From Riemerella anatipestifer (GTDB lineage Bacteria; Bacteroidota; Bacteroidia; Flavobacteriales; Weeksellaceae): a DNA stretch of 64,000 bases. The translations under genes were made by a program, and so were the position numbers. This document shows positions 1 through 7,158 of the stretch, one piece after another. Position 1 is the stretch's first letter. Each line of letters starts with the position of its first letter. Under the pieces are notes generated by a model, which saw only the letters and a program-made list of their open reading frames with translations, made no database searches and was not told the DNA's origin. Location: NCBI RefSeq assembly GCF_009670965.2, contig NZ_CP073239.1, forward strand, positions 186,001-250,000, written 5' to 3'.

Positions 1-649
1 AACTTCCTCCTATTACATACCACGCTGAACCATCTGACATTAAAATATGCCCTTTACCTCCATCTAATGTGGTAGCACTAATTGGCTGATAACTTCCACC
101 ATAATTTAACTGTGTTCCTGATTGATTATTTACAGATAAAATCTTCCCTGCATAGCTGGAGGGGTTAGGCATATCAATAGTTGCTGTAGTAGTTTGGATT
201 AAACAAAAAGTACCCTCTTTTTTCCATTCTGTATCATTAGCTTGAACTACTTTTCTAATCCCTCCTGTAAGTGACTGCAAAGTAACTGCTCCTGTTGCTC
301 CTGCACCCATTTTAACCCAAACACCTCCTTTAAAGAAGTAAAAACCCGTAGCATCTACATTAACCGTTGTTCCCGAAGCAGTACCATCAGACACAGAGTC
401 AATATAAAGTAGTGTAGATTCTGTAACACCTGTTCCCATATTAGCAGCTCTTAGACGGCTAACTCGAGGTATTAAAATACCTTCTACTGTAGAGGCTGTA
501 GTCGACTTGTTAGCCGTATTAGGAGTTATTTCTAAAGTAGCTTTAGGTTGTGGTTCGTTAATACCCACTTTACCATCGTACTGTCCATAGGCTACAAAGC
601 CTAAACCTAAAAAGGCGAATACACTCAATTTTGTCGTTTTTGTTGTCAT
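1..649 (-). CDS. Secreted surface protein, 5' part only (C-terminus outside window)
   Basis: The reading frame is open from an ATG at 649 to the window edge (216 codons). The N-terminus (MTTKTTKLSVFAFLGLGFVA) looks like a Sec signal peptide with cleavage near YGQ. It is followed by KVGINEPQPKATLEI, a 'VGIN..P.ATLEI' motif that recurs at the N-terminus of many flavobacterial cell-surface proteins. The next stretch (GILIPRVSR...LLYIDS...GFYFFKGGVWVKMG) matches the usual continuation of such proteins. The rest is rich in Thr, Gly and Ser. The protein is probably exported, perhaps as a surface or tail-fibre-like protein. Whether it carries a type IX C-terminal sorting domain cannot be seen. It lies alone downstream of a repeat-rich leader. 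No enzymatic function is suggested. Confidence 0.75.
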   Translation of the reverse strand, partial: MTTKTTKLSVFAFLGLGFVAYGQYDGKVGINEPQPKATLEITPNTANKSTTASTVEGILIPRVSRLRAANMGTGVTESTLLYIDSVSDGTASGTTVNVDATGFYFFKGGVWVKMGAGATGAVTLQSLTGGIRKVVQANDTEWKKEGTFCLIQTTTATIDMPNPSSYAGKILSVNNQSGTQLNYGGSYQPISATTLDGGKGHILMSDGSAWYVIGGS

Positions 650-692
650 AATATTTAATTTTAAAATTGTTGATATTTAAAGTTTATAAATG

Positions 693-734
693 TTAGATAT
701 TGGATATTAGATTTTAGATGTTGGATTTTAGACT
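693..734. repeat. Heptanucleotide tandem repeat, six copies (TTRGATN)
   Basis: Six contiguous 7-bp units read TTAGATA, TTGGATA, TTAGATT, TTAGATG, TTGGATT, TTAGACT. Only position 3 (A/G) and positions 6-7 vary. The array ends 43 bp upstream of the surface-protein start codon, so it would lie in the 5' leader or promoter of that gene. Confidence 0.8.
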
Positions 735-784
735 TAAGGGTTGAGGTGATACTAGGTTCTAATATCTTACCTCTAAGCTCTGAT

Positions 785-834
785 ATAAAAAAACGCCTTC
801 CCTCTCTAAACACACACAAAATGAGAGGAAAGGC
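785..834 (-). terminator. Rho-independent terminator-like hairpin
   Basis: On the minus strand GCCTTTCCTCTC (834-823) pairs with GAGAGGGAAGGC (806-795), 12 bp with one wobble or mismatch and a 16-nt loop. A GTTTTTTTAT tract follows (794-785). It lies upstream of the surface-protein gene, so it may be an attenuator or the end of a short transcript. Confidence 0.5.
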
Positions 835-965
835 TAAAACAGAAAGAGCAAAATACTCTCTCTGAACACTAAAAGCACCTAACAAGAACGACCATGTTAT
901 GAGACAAAACAATGGTGCTTTTAGCATATATTTATGAAAGCTAAATTTAGAATAGGATAAACGCC

Positions 966-990
966 AAAAACCCCCAACAAAAGTTGGAGG
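966..990 (-). terminator. Rho-independent terminator, probably of thiN operon
   Basis: On the minus strand CCTCCAAC-TTTT-GTTGGGGG forms a compact stem followed by TTTTT (970-966). It is 239 bp beyond the thiN stop and would end the lptB-PduO-thiN transcript, leaving the (TG)n tract in the 3' untranslated region. Confidence 0.6.
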
Positions 991-1061
991 AACGATATTT
1001 TGTTTTAACGATAAAAGTCTAAAGAATTTTCTAGATAATACGACGTATACGCAGGTAATTA

Positions 1062-1094
<33 letters not shown>

Positions 1095-1228
1095 ACACAA
1101 TTATTTGGAACTACCAAATTTTTGTGTAAGTTTTTTTCACTTTTTTGTATGTCACTGATAGTGTATCGCATAAATATGAAGCAAACTTATAACCTTTTAA
1201 GCAAGTATGCAAGTTTTAGCATAAGATT

Positions 1229-1894
1229 TTATGGATTTAGCTCTCTACTTTTACTTAAAAAGACAAGCAAACTCCCATGAGTGTAACTAATAGAAATGGT
1301 ATCTTCATCGGCTATATTTCTAGTGCCTATCCTACTGGTGATAGATAAATCCTCTTTATTAAGACTCCACCTAAGCCCTTTGGTAACAATAGATTTAGCC
1401 TCTGGGAAAGGATACAAAGAAACAGTTTTGCCTTTTACCTCCTTTAGTTCCACCTGTTGAGATATAAAGAAGTAAGTTGCCATATCATCGTAGAAAGTAA
1501 TGTCTATCTCTTCCTTAAACTGATAGGCTACGGTTAAATTACCTAAAAAATGGTCTTGCTCTTTGCCACTCGCTCCGTAAACATCTACTTTGGTAATTCC
1601 TTTCTGTTTAAGAAGGTCTAAGGCTTTATAAAAATCTGTAAAATCCTGATTGGGCGTAGAAATTACCTTCTCACTTGGAAGGTCTTCTAAAGAAACCACA
1701 GAGTCAAAATCTCCTGAAATAAAAGCCAACTGCTCCACCGTAACGCCTTTTTGTTTGAGATAACTCCAAGCTCCATCGGTACACGCCCAAATATCCCCTT
1801 CCGAATAAGGAGGCAACTGTTTGGGAGGTTCGCCATTGATGTATAAAATTGCTTTTGGGGGTTCTTTAGCCATTGTGATTCTATGGTCTATCAT
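1229..1894 (-). CDS. thiN: Thiamine pyrophosphokinase
   Basis: Transfers pyrophosphate from ATP to thiamine to give thiamine diphosphate in the cytoplasm. The fold is recognised from GDFDSV (about residues 61-66), NQDFTDFYKAL (82-92) and VYGASGKEQDHFLGNL, which carry the family's catalytic acidic residues. The C-terminal domain has the expected strand-rich thiamine-binding region (TVSLYPF, GLRWSL, SRIGTRN). At 221 residues it has the usual length for bacterial TPK. The start is ambiguous: ATG at 1894 gives a 14-bp overlap with the upstream adenosyltransferase gene, while the second ATG at 1873 gives no overlap and a protein starting MAKEPPK. The overlap indicates translational coupling in an lptB-PduO-thiN operon. 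Confidence 0.9.
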   Translation of the reverse strand: MIDHRITMAKEPPKAILYINGEPPKQLPPYSEGDIWACTDGAWSYLKQKGVTVEQLAFISGDFDSVVSLEDLPSEKVISTPNQDFTDFYKALDLLKQKGITKVDVYGASGKEQDHFLGNLTVAYQFKEEIDITFYDDMATYFFISQQVELKEVKGKTVSLYPFPEAKSIVTKGLRWSLNKEDLSITSRIGTRNIADEDTISISYTHGSLLVFLSKSRELNP

Positions 1895-2453
1895 TAGGAT
1901 TCCAATACTCTTCTGGTTCGTGGTGTAAATGAGAAATGTATCTCGCTAATACAAACAGATAATCAGACAAACGATTGAGGTATTTTATAAGTTCCGCTCT
2001 TACTTCTTCTTGCTCACTTAAAGCGACTAAATAGCGTTCTGCTCTTCTACAAACCGTCCTTGCCACATGTAAATGAGCTGAAGCCTTGCCTCCTCCCGGT
2101 AAAATAAAGAATTGTAGTGGCTCTAGCTGTTCATCAAAGGCGTCTATCCAACGCTCCAAAGCCTCTATTTCGTTTTGACCTATAACTAACGGAAGTCTAG
2201 ATTTACCATTCGCTAAGAAAAGTTTATCCACAGGCGTTGCAGACTCCGAACCAAGTGTAAACAAATCAAATTGAATGACTTTAAGTTGCTTTAAAACTTC
2301 TACCTCTTGAATATAAGATTTTGCCACACCTAGACACGCATTAAGCTCGTCTATAGTACCATAAGCCTCCACTCTAAGATGAGCTTTAGAAACTCTTGTA
2401 CCTCCATAGAGAGAAGTAGCTCCACCATCGCCTGTTTTTGTATAAATTTTCAT
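1881..2453 (-). CDS. Cob(I)yrinic acid a,c-diamide adenosyltransferase, PduO type
   Basis: Transfers the adenosyl group of ATP to cob(I)alamin, forming adenosylcobalamin. The PduO-type signature is clear: KIYTKTGDGGATSLYGGTRV at the N-terminus for ATP binding, then RVEAYGTIDELNACLG, and the C-terminal helix HVARTVCRRAERYLVAL...YLNRLSDYLFVLARYI with its Arg and Asp residues. Its 190 residues are typical. It sits between lptB (16-bp gap) and thiN (overlap). No other cobalamin gene is visible, so the enzyme probably serves salvaged corrinoids. Confidence 0.92.
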   Translation of the reverse strand: MKIYTKTGDGGATSLYGGTRVSKAHLRVEAYGTIDELNACLGVAKSYIQEVEVLKQLKVIQFDLFTLGSESATPVDKLFLANGKSRLPLVIGQNEIEALERWIDAFDEQLEPLQFFILPGGGKASAHLHVARTVCRRAERYLVALSEQEEVRAELIKYLNRLSDYLFVLARYISHLHHEPEEYWNPNDRP

Positions 2454-2469
2454 TTAGCGAACATCAATG

Positions 2470-3198
2470 TTAAATCTTTTCAAATCTAAAGTTTTCTCCG
2501 AGATAGGCTTGTCTTACCTCTAGGTCGTTGGCTAAATCTTCTGGTAAGCCTTCCTTTAGAATTTTACCTTCAAACATAATATAAGTTTTATTGGTAATGG
2601 CTAAAGTCTGTTGCACATTATGGTCGGTAATAAGGATACCGATATTTTTCTCCACCAAAGACCTCACAATTTTTTGTATATCTTCCACGGCAATAGGGTC
2701 TACCCCTGCAAAAGGCTCATCTAGTAAAATAAAGTTAGGGCTAGTCGCTAAGCACCTTGCAATTTCGGTACGCCTTCTTTCTCCACCCGATAACAGGTCG
2801 CCTCTGTTCTTCCTCACGTGTTCTAGTGAAAACTCCTCTATAAGTGCATCACACTTTAGGCGTTGCTCTTTTTTAGAAAGTTTGGTAAGTTGTAGCACCC
2901 CCATAATATTGTCTTCTACAGAGAGTTTTCTAAACACCGAAGCCTCTTGTGCCAAATAACCTATCCCCTTTTGGGCTCTGCGGTACATAGCATCTTTTGT
3001 AATGTTTTGCTGGTCTAGAAAGATATTACCTTGCGTTGGCTTTACCAAACCTACAATCATATAAAAGGTAGTAGTTTTACCCGCTCCATTAGGCCCTAAA
3101 AGCCCTACTATTTCGCCTTGCTTCACCTCTATGGATACGCCTTTTACGACCTTCTTAGGTCCGTATTCTTTTATTAAATTATCTCCCCGTAAAATCAT
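2470..3198 (-). CDS. lptB: LPS export ABC transporter ATP-binding protein
   Basis: ATPase of the LptBFG complex that extracts lipopolysaccharide from the inner membrane. The protein has a Walker A motif (GPNGAGKTT, residues 35-43), a Q-loop (YLAQEASVFRKL), the ABC signature LSGGERRRTEIAR, Walker B (ILLDEPFAGVDP) and the switch histidine in ITDHNV. The sequence YLAQEASVFRKLSVEDNI is characteristic of LptB rather than of amino-acid transporters. Length is 242 residues. A TATATTTG box ends only 5 nt before the ATG, so the mRNA may be leaderless. It is first in the operon with the adenosyltransferase and thiN. LptF, LptG and LptC are not in the window. Confidence 0.93.
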   Translation of the reverse strand: MILRGDNLIKEYGPKKVVKGVSIEVKQGEIVGLLGPNGAGKTTTFYMIVGLVKPTQGNIFLDQQNITKDAMYRRAQKGIGYLAQEASVFRKLSVEDNIMGVLQLTKLSKKEQRLKCDALIEEFSLEHVRKNRGDLLSGGERRRTEIARCLATSPNFILLDEPFAGVDPIAVEDIQKIVRSLVEKNIGILITDHNVQQTLAITNKTYIMFEGKILKEGLPEDLANDLEVRQAYLGENFRFEKI

Positions 3199-3203
3199 AA
3201 GTA

Positions 3204-3211
3204 CAAATATA
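3204..3211 (-). promoter_or_regulatory. Promoter -7 box of lptB (TATATTTG)
   Basis: Perfect match to the Bacteroidota -7 consensus TAnnTTTG, with only five bases between its last G and the lptB ATG. No clear -33 TTTG is seen. The spacing implies a very short or absent 5' leader. Confidence 0.45.
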
Positions 3212-3241
3212 GAGATATTTCTTTAACAATTGAACTAACAG

Positions 3242-3270
3242 AAAAAAGCCAAGATAAATCTCTTGGCTTT
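3242..3270 (-). terminator. Terminator after the sqr operon
   Basis: AAAGCCAAGA and TCTTGGCTTT form a perfect 10-bp stem with a 6-nt loop. On the minus strand it is followed by a further run of T. It ends the sqr / small-protein transcript ahead of lptB. Confidence 0.7.
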
Positions 3271-3330
3271 AAATTATTTATCTTTCATTAAGTTTAATAT
3301 AAAAACTTAACGAAGTACATTAAATTATTT

Positions 3331-3477
3331 TTAATGCTTAGTATCTTTTCCTCTAGTACCACCATGTCCTAAAGCGACTACCCTCAATATTTTAATGTTG
3401 AGAGCTATAAATCTAAAAAACTGCACCAGTGGATTTTGCATTTTAGATTTCATTTTATCTGATATTCTTTTTGCCAT
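3331..3477 (-). CDS. Small basic protein of the sqr operon (48 residues)
   Basis: An ATG at 3477 opens 48 codons ending in TAA, starting 20 bp after the sqr stop and ending 61 bp before the operon terminator. The protein begins MAKRISDKMKSKMQNP, then has one hydrophobic stretch (LVQFFRFIALNIKILRVVAL) and a polar tail with GHGGTRGKDTKH. It is strongly basic and could lie along or across the membrane. I do not recognise the family. Placement between sqr and the terminator, with tight spacing, argues that it is translated and works with the sulfide:quinone oxidoreductase, perhaps as a membrane anchor; that role is inference. Confidence 0.6.
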   Translation of the reverse strand: MAKRISDKMKSKMQNPLVQFFRFIALNIKILRVVALGHGGTRGKDTKH

Positions 3478-3497
3478 AACTTTTTAATTCTATAATA

Positions 3498-4958
3498 CTA
3501 TTCAGGAATCATATACCAAAAAGGCTTCATTTTAGCCTTCCACAAGAAAGCATGATGCAGAGAATGTTTAACCCAATGCCCTGCTAGACCTATCTCTCCA
3601 AATGTTTTGTTTAAATCTCTTCCGCCTGATTCTTTATACTTTACATAATCTGGAACAATAGGAAATGTTGTAATACTTACCGCAGATCCTTTAGTAAAAC
3701 CAAATCCTGCAGACGCCACACATGCAGCCCCCATATTCCCCAAAGAACCTCTATGAGGCGTTACTATCTTACCAGCTTTAATACTTTCAATAATATTATC
3801 CGCTACTAGTTTAGCTATAATTCCTGAAGGCATACCCGTCCTAGGTGGAGAAGGAAATATATCTGTTCCGTTAGGGCTTTTTCTCGGTTTAGAGATTGTA
3901 TGAGGCGGTGCAAAGGCAATACCTGGTGCAAATATATTTTGGTAAGTAGGATTTTGGTAAGTCTCTGGCCAATCTTGCACCGTCCATTCTTCGTAAGGTT
4001 TAGGTGTATAATCTGCATCTACTATCATAAAACCTTTGAAAAGCTTATCGGTAATATCTGCTCCATTTTTATCATAAGCTTTAAAACCATGTCCTGAAAA
4101 CGCTGGAATAAGCATTCCAAAATCAAACGTTTCGGTTTTAAATTCCCCCTTTAAATTTTCGTAATGTACTACGCCATCTTCTACTTTATTTACTCCCGCT
4201 CCTAAAATCCATTTAATATCTCTGTCTTCAAACACCATTTCTACCATATCGCTGGACTTCATTATCATATCTCCGTAGGTTAGTAGCATTCCGTCCATAC
4301 CAAAATCCCCTAATTCGTTTTCGTTAGAAATCCATGTAATTTCCACTTTATCTCTCACACCTGCATTTCGTAGCTCGGTATCTACATTAAGAATATACTC
4401 AAAAGCCGCCCCTTGACAAGTTGCTTTAGGATGCCCTGTGCCAATCAATATTTTTTTCTTAACATCACTTGTTTTTAATTCTTGAACTAAATGATTGAGT
4501 GCTTCTGCAGCGTGTTCTGCATGATCATAAGTACAAACTGAATAACATTTATTGGTTGCTGGAGATAGACCTTCCGTAAGGTCAAAAGCTAACTTAGGTC
4601 CTGTAGCATTGATAAGATAGTCGTAATCTACTTTTTCTATTTTACCTTTATCTTCTCCTACCACATATTCTACTTCTACGAAAGGTTTAGCAAGGTCTGC
4701 ACTTCCTTCTGGGTAAAACGCCACTACTTTAGCTTGTTTATACCCAATATTATGTTTTTTATATAATGGAGCTAAAGGGAATATAACTTCACTAGGTTTC
4801 ATTCTTCCGATACCCACCCAGATATTAGAGGGTACCCATTGATAATTAGAATTAGGCGAAACTACTAGAACTTCGTGTTCTTTACCTAATTTTCTACGCA
4901 AATAGGTGGCTGCGGTATGCCCCGCTATTCCCGCACCTAAAATTACTACTTTTGCCAT
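3498..4958 (-). CDS. sqr: Sulfide:quinone oxidoreductase-like flavoprotein
   Basis: Oxidises sulfide to polysulfide or sulfane sulfur and passes electrons to the quinone pool at the membrane. The N-terminus has an FAD dinucleotide-binding motif (VVILGAGIAGHTAATYL). Candidate redox cysteines are C138, C142, C181 (TCQGAAFEY) and C413 (AACVASAGFG). The conserved NATGPKL and PRTGMPSGIIAKLVADNI regions fit the family. At 486 residues it is longer than type I SQR and resembles the longer, poorly characterised SQR types found in Bacteroidota. Amphipathic C-terminal helices (HSLHHAFLWKAKMKPFWYMIP) could dock to the membrane. Its promoter has a Crp/Fnr-type palindrome, and a Crp/Fnr gene lies 127 bp upstream. 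Confidence 0.85.
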   Translation of the reverse strand: MAKVVILGAGIAGHTAATYLRRKLGKEHEVLVVSPNSNYQWVPSNIWVGIGRMKPSEVIFPLAPLYKKHNIGYKQAKVVAFYPEGSADLAKPFVEVEYVVGEDKGKIEKVDYDYLINATGPKLAFDLTEGLSPATNKCYSVCTYDHAEHAAEALNHLVQELKTSDVKKKILIGTGHPKATCQGAAFEYILNVDTELRNAGVRDKVEITWISNENELGDFGMDGMLLTYGDMIMKSSDMVEMVFEDRDIKWILGAGVNKVEDGVVHYENLKGEFKTETFDFGMLIPAFSGHGFKAYDKNGADITDKLFKGFMIVDADYTPKPYEEWTVQDWPETYQNPTYQNIFAPGIAFAPPHTISKPRKSPNGTDIFPSPPRTGMPSGIIAKLVADNIIESIKAGKIVTPHRGSLGNMGAACVASAGFGFTKGSAVSITTFPIVPDYVKYKESGGRDLNKTFGEIGLAGHWVKHSLHHAFLWKAKMKPFWYMIPE

Positions 4959-4974
4959 AGAGGTTTATTTTTAG

Positions 4975-5018
4975 TAAAGGTACACTATACTTTTCATTTG
5001 AAGTGTAACTTTGGTTAC
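4975..5018 (-). promoter_or_regulatory. sqr promoter with Crp/Fnr-type palindrome GTAAC-N4-GTTAC
   Basis: A perfect palindrome GTAAC-N4-GTTAC occupies 5005-5018. On the minus strand a TACCTTTA box (4982-4975), 7 of 8 matches to TAnnTTTG, begins 29.5 bp from the palindrome centre. The likely start site lies near 4969, which places the operator at about -42, the standard class II position for a Crp/Fnr activator. No -33 TTTG is seen, as expected for an activator-dependent promoter. Confidence 0.55.
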
Positions 5019-5085
5019 TTTACTATTTTTTCTCTATGTAGCACCTAACAGTTTATCCTTTCATTAAACCAACTATTATGGTGTA

Positions 5086-5715
5086 TTATAAATCTTTAAG
5101 TAGCTTTATTTGATTTCTGTACAACAATACCTTACCTTCATTTTCTAATTTTTTGAGCATTCTGCTTATTACCACTCTAGAACTTGCCAAATCGTTAGCT
5201 ATCTGCTCATGAGAAACATTAAGCACTGTTTTACCCATAGTTTTAGATTTTTCTTTAAGATAATTAAGTAACCTTGTATCTAAACTATTAAACACCACCA
5301 TATCCAATGCCTTAATAACCTTCATAAATCGATCTTGCATTGTCATCATAACAAAGGATTTCCATGTGGGATATTTCATCATCCACTTATCCATATACTC
5401 CATAGGTATCATCCAAAGTTCTGAAGGCTCTTCTGCAACCGCAATAATCTCGCTTTTTTTCTCCTGCATACAGCAGGTAAAAGTCATCGCACAACCATCT
5501 TCAGCGTTGAGATAATACATCAGTAGTTCTTTACCGTTATCATCTATCATAGAGACTTTTAGCGTTCCGCTCATCACAATAGGCATATAGACAATAGGCT
5601 GCTCCACATTGATGATTACCTCGCCTTCTTCGGCTAGTTTTAGTTTTCCTACGGAAGAAATTTCCTCTATAAGTTCTGGTTCAAAAAGGTTATTAACACG
5701 CTCACTAAATTGCAT
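5086..5715 (-). CDS. Crp/Fnr-family transcriptional regulator with cysteine cluster
   Basis: The N-terminal 130 residues form a cyclic-nucleotide-binding-like beta-roll, and the C-terminus has a winged helix with VSHEQIANDLASSRVVISRMLKKLENEGKV as the recognition region. The effector domain holds C75, C81 and C82 in GCAMTFTCCMQEK, in place of the N-terminal cysteines of FNR. Regulators of this type recur beside sulfur-metabolism genes in Bacteroidota. It is the last gene of the plsC / thioesterase / menF run (12-bp gap after menF) and lies just upstream of sqr, so it probably acts on the GTAAC palindrome there. Length is 209 residues. Confidence 0.85.
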   Translation of the reverse strand: MQFSERVNNLFEPELIEEISSVGKLKLAEEGEVIINVEQPIVYMPIVMSGTLKVSMIDDNGKELLMYYLNAEDGCAMTFTCCMQEKKSEIIAVAEEPSELWMIPMEYMDKWMMKYPTWKSFVMMTMQDRFMKVIKALDMVVFNSLDTRLLNYLKEKSKTMGKTVLNVSHEQIANDLASSRVVISRMLKKLENEGKVLLYRNQIKLLKDL

Positions 5716-5727
5716 CTCGTAAGATTT

Positions 5728-6720
5728 TTATTTTAACACCAAATGATTTTCTATTACCAAAGCCTTTAGCTCTGTTTCTCGCCATTCTTTTTGAGGCTGA
5801 CTTTTAGCGTTTATACCACCGCCCACATACACCAAAGCCTTGTTTTGATACACCTCCGCACACCTAAGATTTACAAAATAAAACACGCCATTATGGTGGG
5901 TTATTTTAATATATCCAGAATAAAGCTCTCTAGAGTGGCTTTCAAACGCCTTGATACTTTCCTTACAAAATGCTTTTGGGATACCACAAACGGCTGGTGT
6001 AGGGTGCAAATCTTCTATAATATACGGCACTTTGTCTGCGACAACTTCTAGCACAAAATCGTTTCTAAGGTGCTTTATAGAACCGCTTGGCACGGTATAA
6101 GTTTCGGATACTTCTACCCTATCCGAATATTTGGAAAGCGTGGCTTTAATATAATCCGTTACAGGTTTTTGTTCCTCTAGCTCTTTGTCTGTCCATTCTT
6201 CGTGAAGCGGCAGTGTTCCCGCTAAGCTCATCGTCTTGAACTGATGACTACTAAAGTCATACTCGCCTAAAGTTTCGGGCGTAGCTCCTACCCAACACTT
6301 GCTATCACGAACAAATAAATAAACCAAAGCCGAAGGATAGGCTTTGCATAAGGCTAAAAAAGTAGCTGTAAGCGATGCTTCTCTACCGTTAAAGCCTAGT
6401 GTTTTTCGTCTAGAAATTACCAACTTGGGTAAACGGTGCGTCTTGATAAACGCCACCACTTGGGCTATCTTTTCTAAGTAAGTATTTTCGTCCTCATCAG
6501 CTTCGGCTAAATCCGATATAGCCTTTAATTCGGTAGAAGAATAGTCTAAAGATTGTAACTCTTCGGCAGAAATTTCTTTGATGGTTCCCCTAAATACATA
6601 TTGTTGTTGCCCATCAAAATCAAAAAAAGAAACCTCATCTTCCGCTCCAGTAGAGGCTTCGGATAAGGTATAAATGGTTGTTGTATTAGGTAGTCTATAA
6701 AAAACAGAATCTCTCTGCAT
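5728..6720 (-). CDS. menF: Isochorismate synthase
   Basis: Converts chorismate to isochorismate, the first step to menaquinone (or to a catecholate siderophore). The chorismate-binding domain fills residues 90-330. Recognised motifs are KLVISRR, GATPETLGEY, MSLAGT, HLRNDF, HPTPAVCGIPK, ESHSRELYSGY, FVNLRCAEV and YVGGGINAKSQPQKEW. At 330 residues it is short for the family because the N-terminal domain is reduced, as is usual in Flavobacteriia. Its ATG directly abuts the TAG of the hotdog thioesterase gene. That coupling favours a menaquinone role, because the thioesterase can act on DHNA-CoA. Confidence 0.88.
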   Translation of the reverse strand: MQRDSVFYRLPNTTTIYTLSEASTGAEDEVSFFDFDGQQQYVFRGTIKEISAEELQSLDYSSTELKAISDLAEADEDENTYLEKIAQVVAFIKTHRLPKLVISRRKTLGFNGREASLTATFLALCKAYPSALVYLFVRDSKCWVGATPETLGEYDFSSHQFKTMSLAGTLPLHEEWTDKELEEQKPVTDYIKATLSKYSDRVEVSETYTVPSGSIKHLRNDFVLEVVADKVPYIIEDLHPTPAVCGIPKAFCKESIKAFESHSRELYSGYIKITHHNGVFYFVNLRCAEVYQNKALVYVGGGINAKSQPQKEWRETELKALVIENHLVLK

Positions 6721-7143
6721 CTATTTCGCTATAATATTATTAGTCATTGTGGTATGGTTGATAAGCACTCCTTTCTCATCTCTGATTTCTATTTCAGAAA
6801 CATGTACCGTTCTGCCTTTTCTAATGAATCGGGCAACGCCAGTGAGCATTCCATCTTTTTTACTTCTAAGGTGATTAGAATTGATGTTAGTCCCCACCGC
6901 ATAAAACTTTGATGCGTCCACATTGATACCTGATAGGCAAGAACCTAGCGTTTCTGCTAATACGCAACTTGCCCCACCGTGCAAAATCCCAAATGGCTGA
7001 TGCACCCTTTCGGTTACGGGCATCGTAGCAGTAAGAGTGTCTTCGGTAACATCGGTAAACACGATGTCTAGCAGCTTACCCATATGCATCTCGCCCCAAT
7101 TATTAAGAAACTCTAATATCTCTTTTTTCTTTGCTTCTTCCAT
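6721..7143 (-). CDS. Hotdog-fold thioesterase (PaaI/MenI-like, DHNA-CoA thioesterase candidate)
   Basis: A single hotdog domain of 140 residues. The motif QPFGILHGGASCVLAETLGS contains the HGG loop and the catalytic Glu on the long helix. The family includes 1,4-dihydroxy-2-naphthoyl-CoA hydrolase (MenI/YdiI) and phenylacetyl-CoA thioesterase PaaI. The gene lies between a plsC-like acyltransferase (15-bp gap) and menF (no gap), so a menaquinone-pathway thioesterase is the best guess. No other men gene is in the window to confirm it. Confidence 0.8.
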   Translation of the reverse strand: MEEAKKKEILEFLNNWGEMHMGKLLDIVFTDVTEDTLTATMPVTERVHQPFGILHGGASCVLAETLGSCLSGINVDASKFYAVGTNINSNHLRSKKDGMLTGVARFIRKGRTVHVSEIEIRDEKGVLINHTTMTNNIIAK

Positions 7144-7158
7144 CGTTCTAGAAAATGA

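Noticed and set aside
1..649. Prophage tail-fibre gene
   Set aside because: VGIN-type N-termini occur in tail fibres and in flavobacterial surface proteins. No phage gene is nearby, and the signal peptide favours a surface protein.
661..927. 88-codon minus-strand open frame in the leader of the surface-protein gene
   Set aside because: The frame runs through a terminator hairpin and the heptamer repeat, and its second half (KSKIQHLKSNIQYLTF) is just the translated repeat. The first half is hydrophobic and could be a small membrane peptide, but no promoter or homology supports it.
2591..2959. 122-codon plus-strand frame opposite lptB
   Set aside because: It is antisense to a clear, full-length lptB and has no recognisable protein features.
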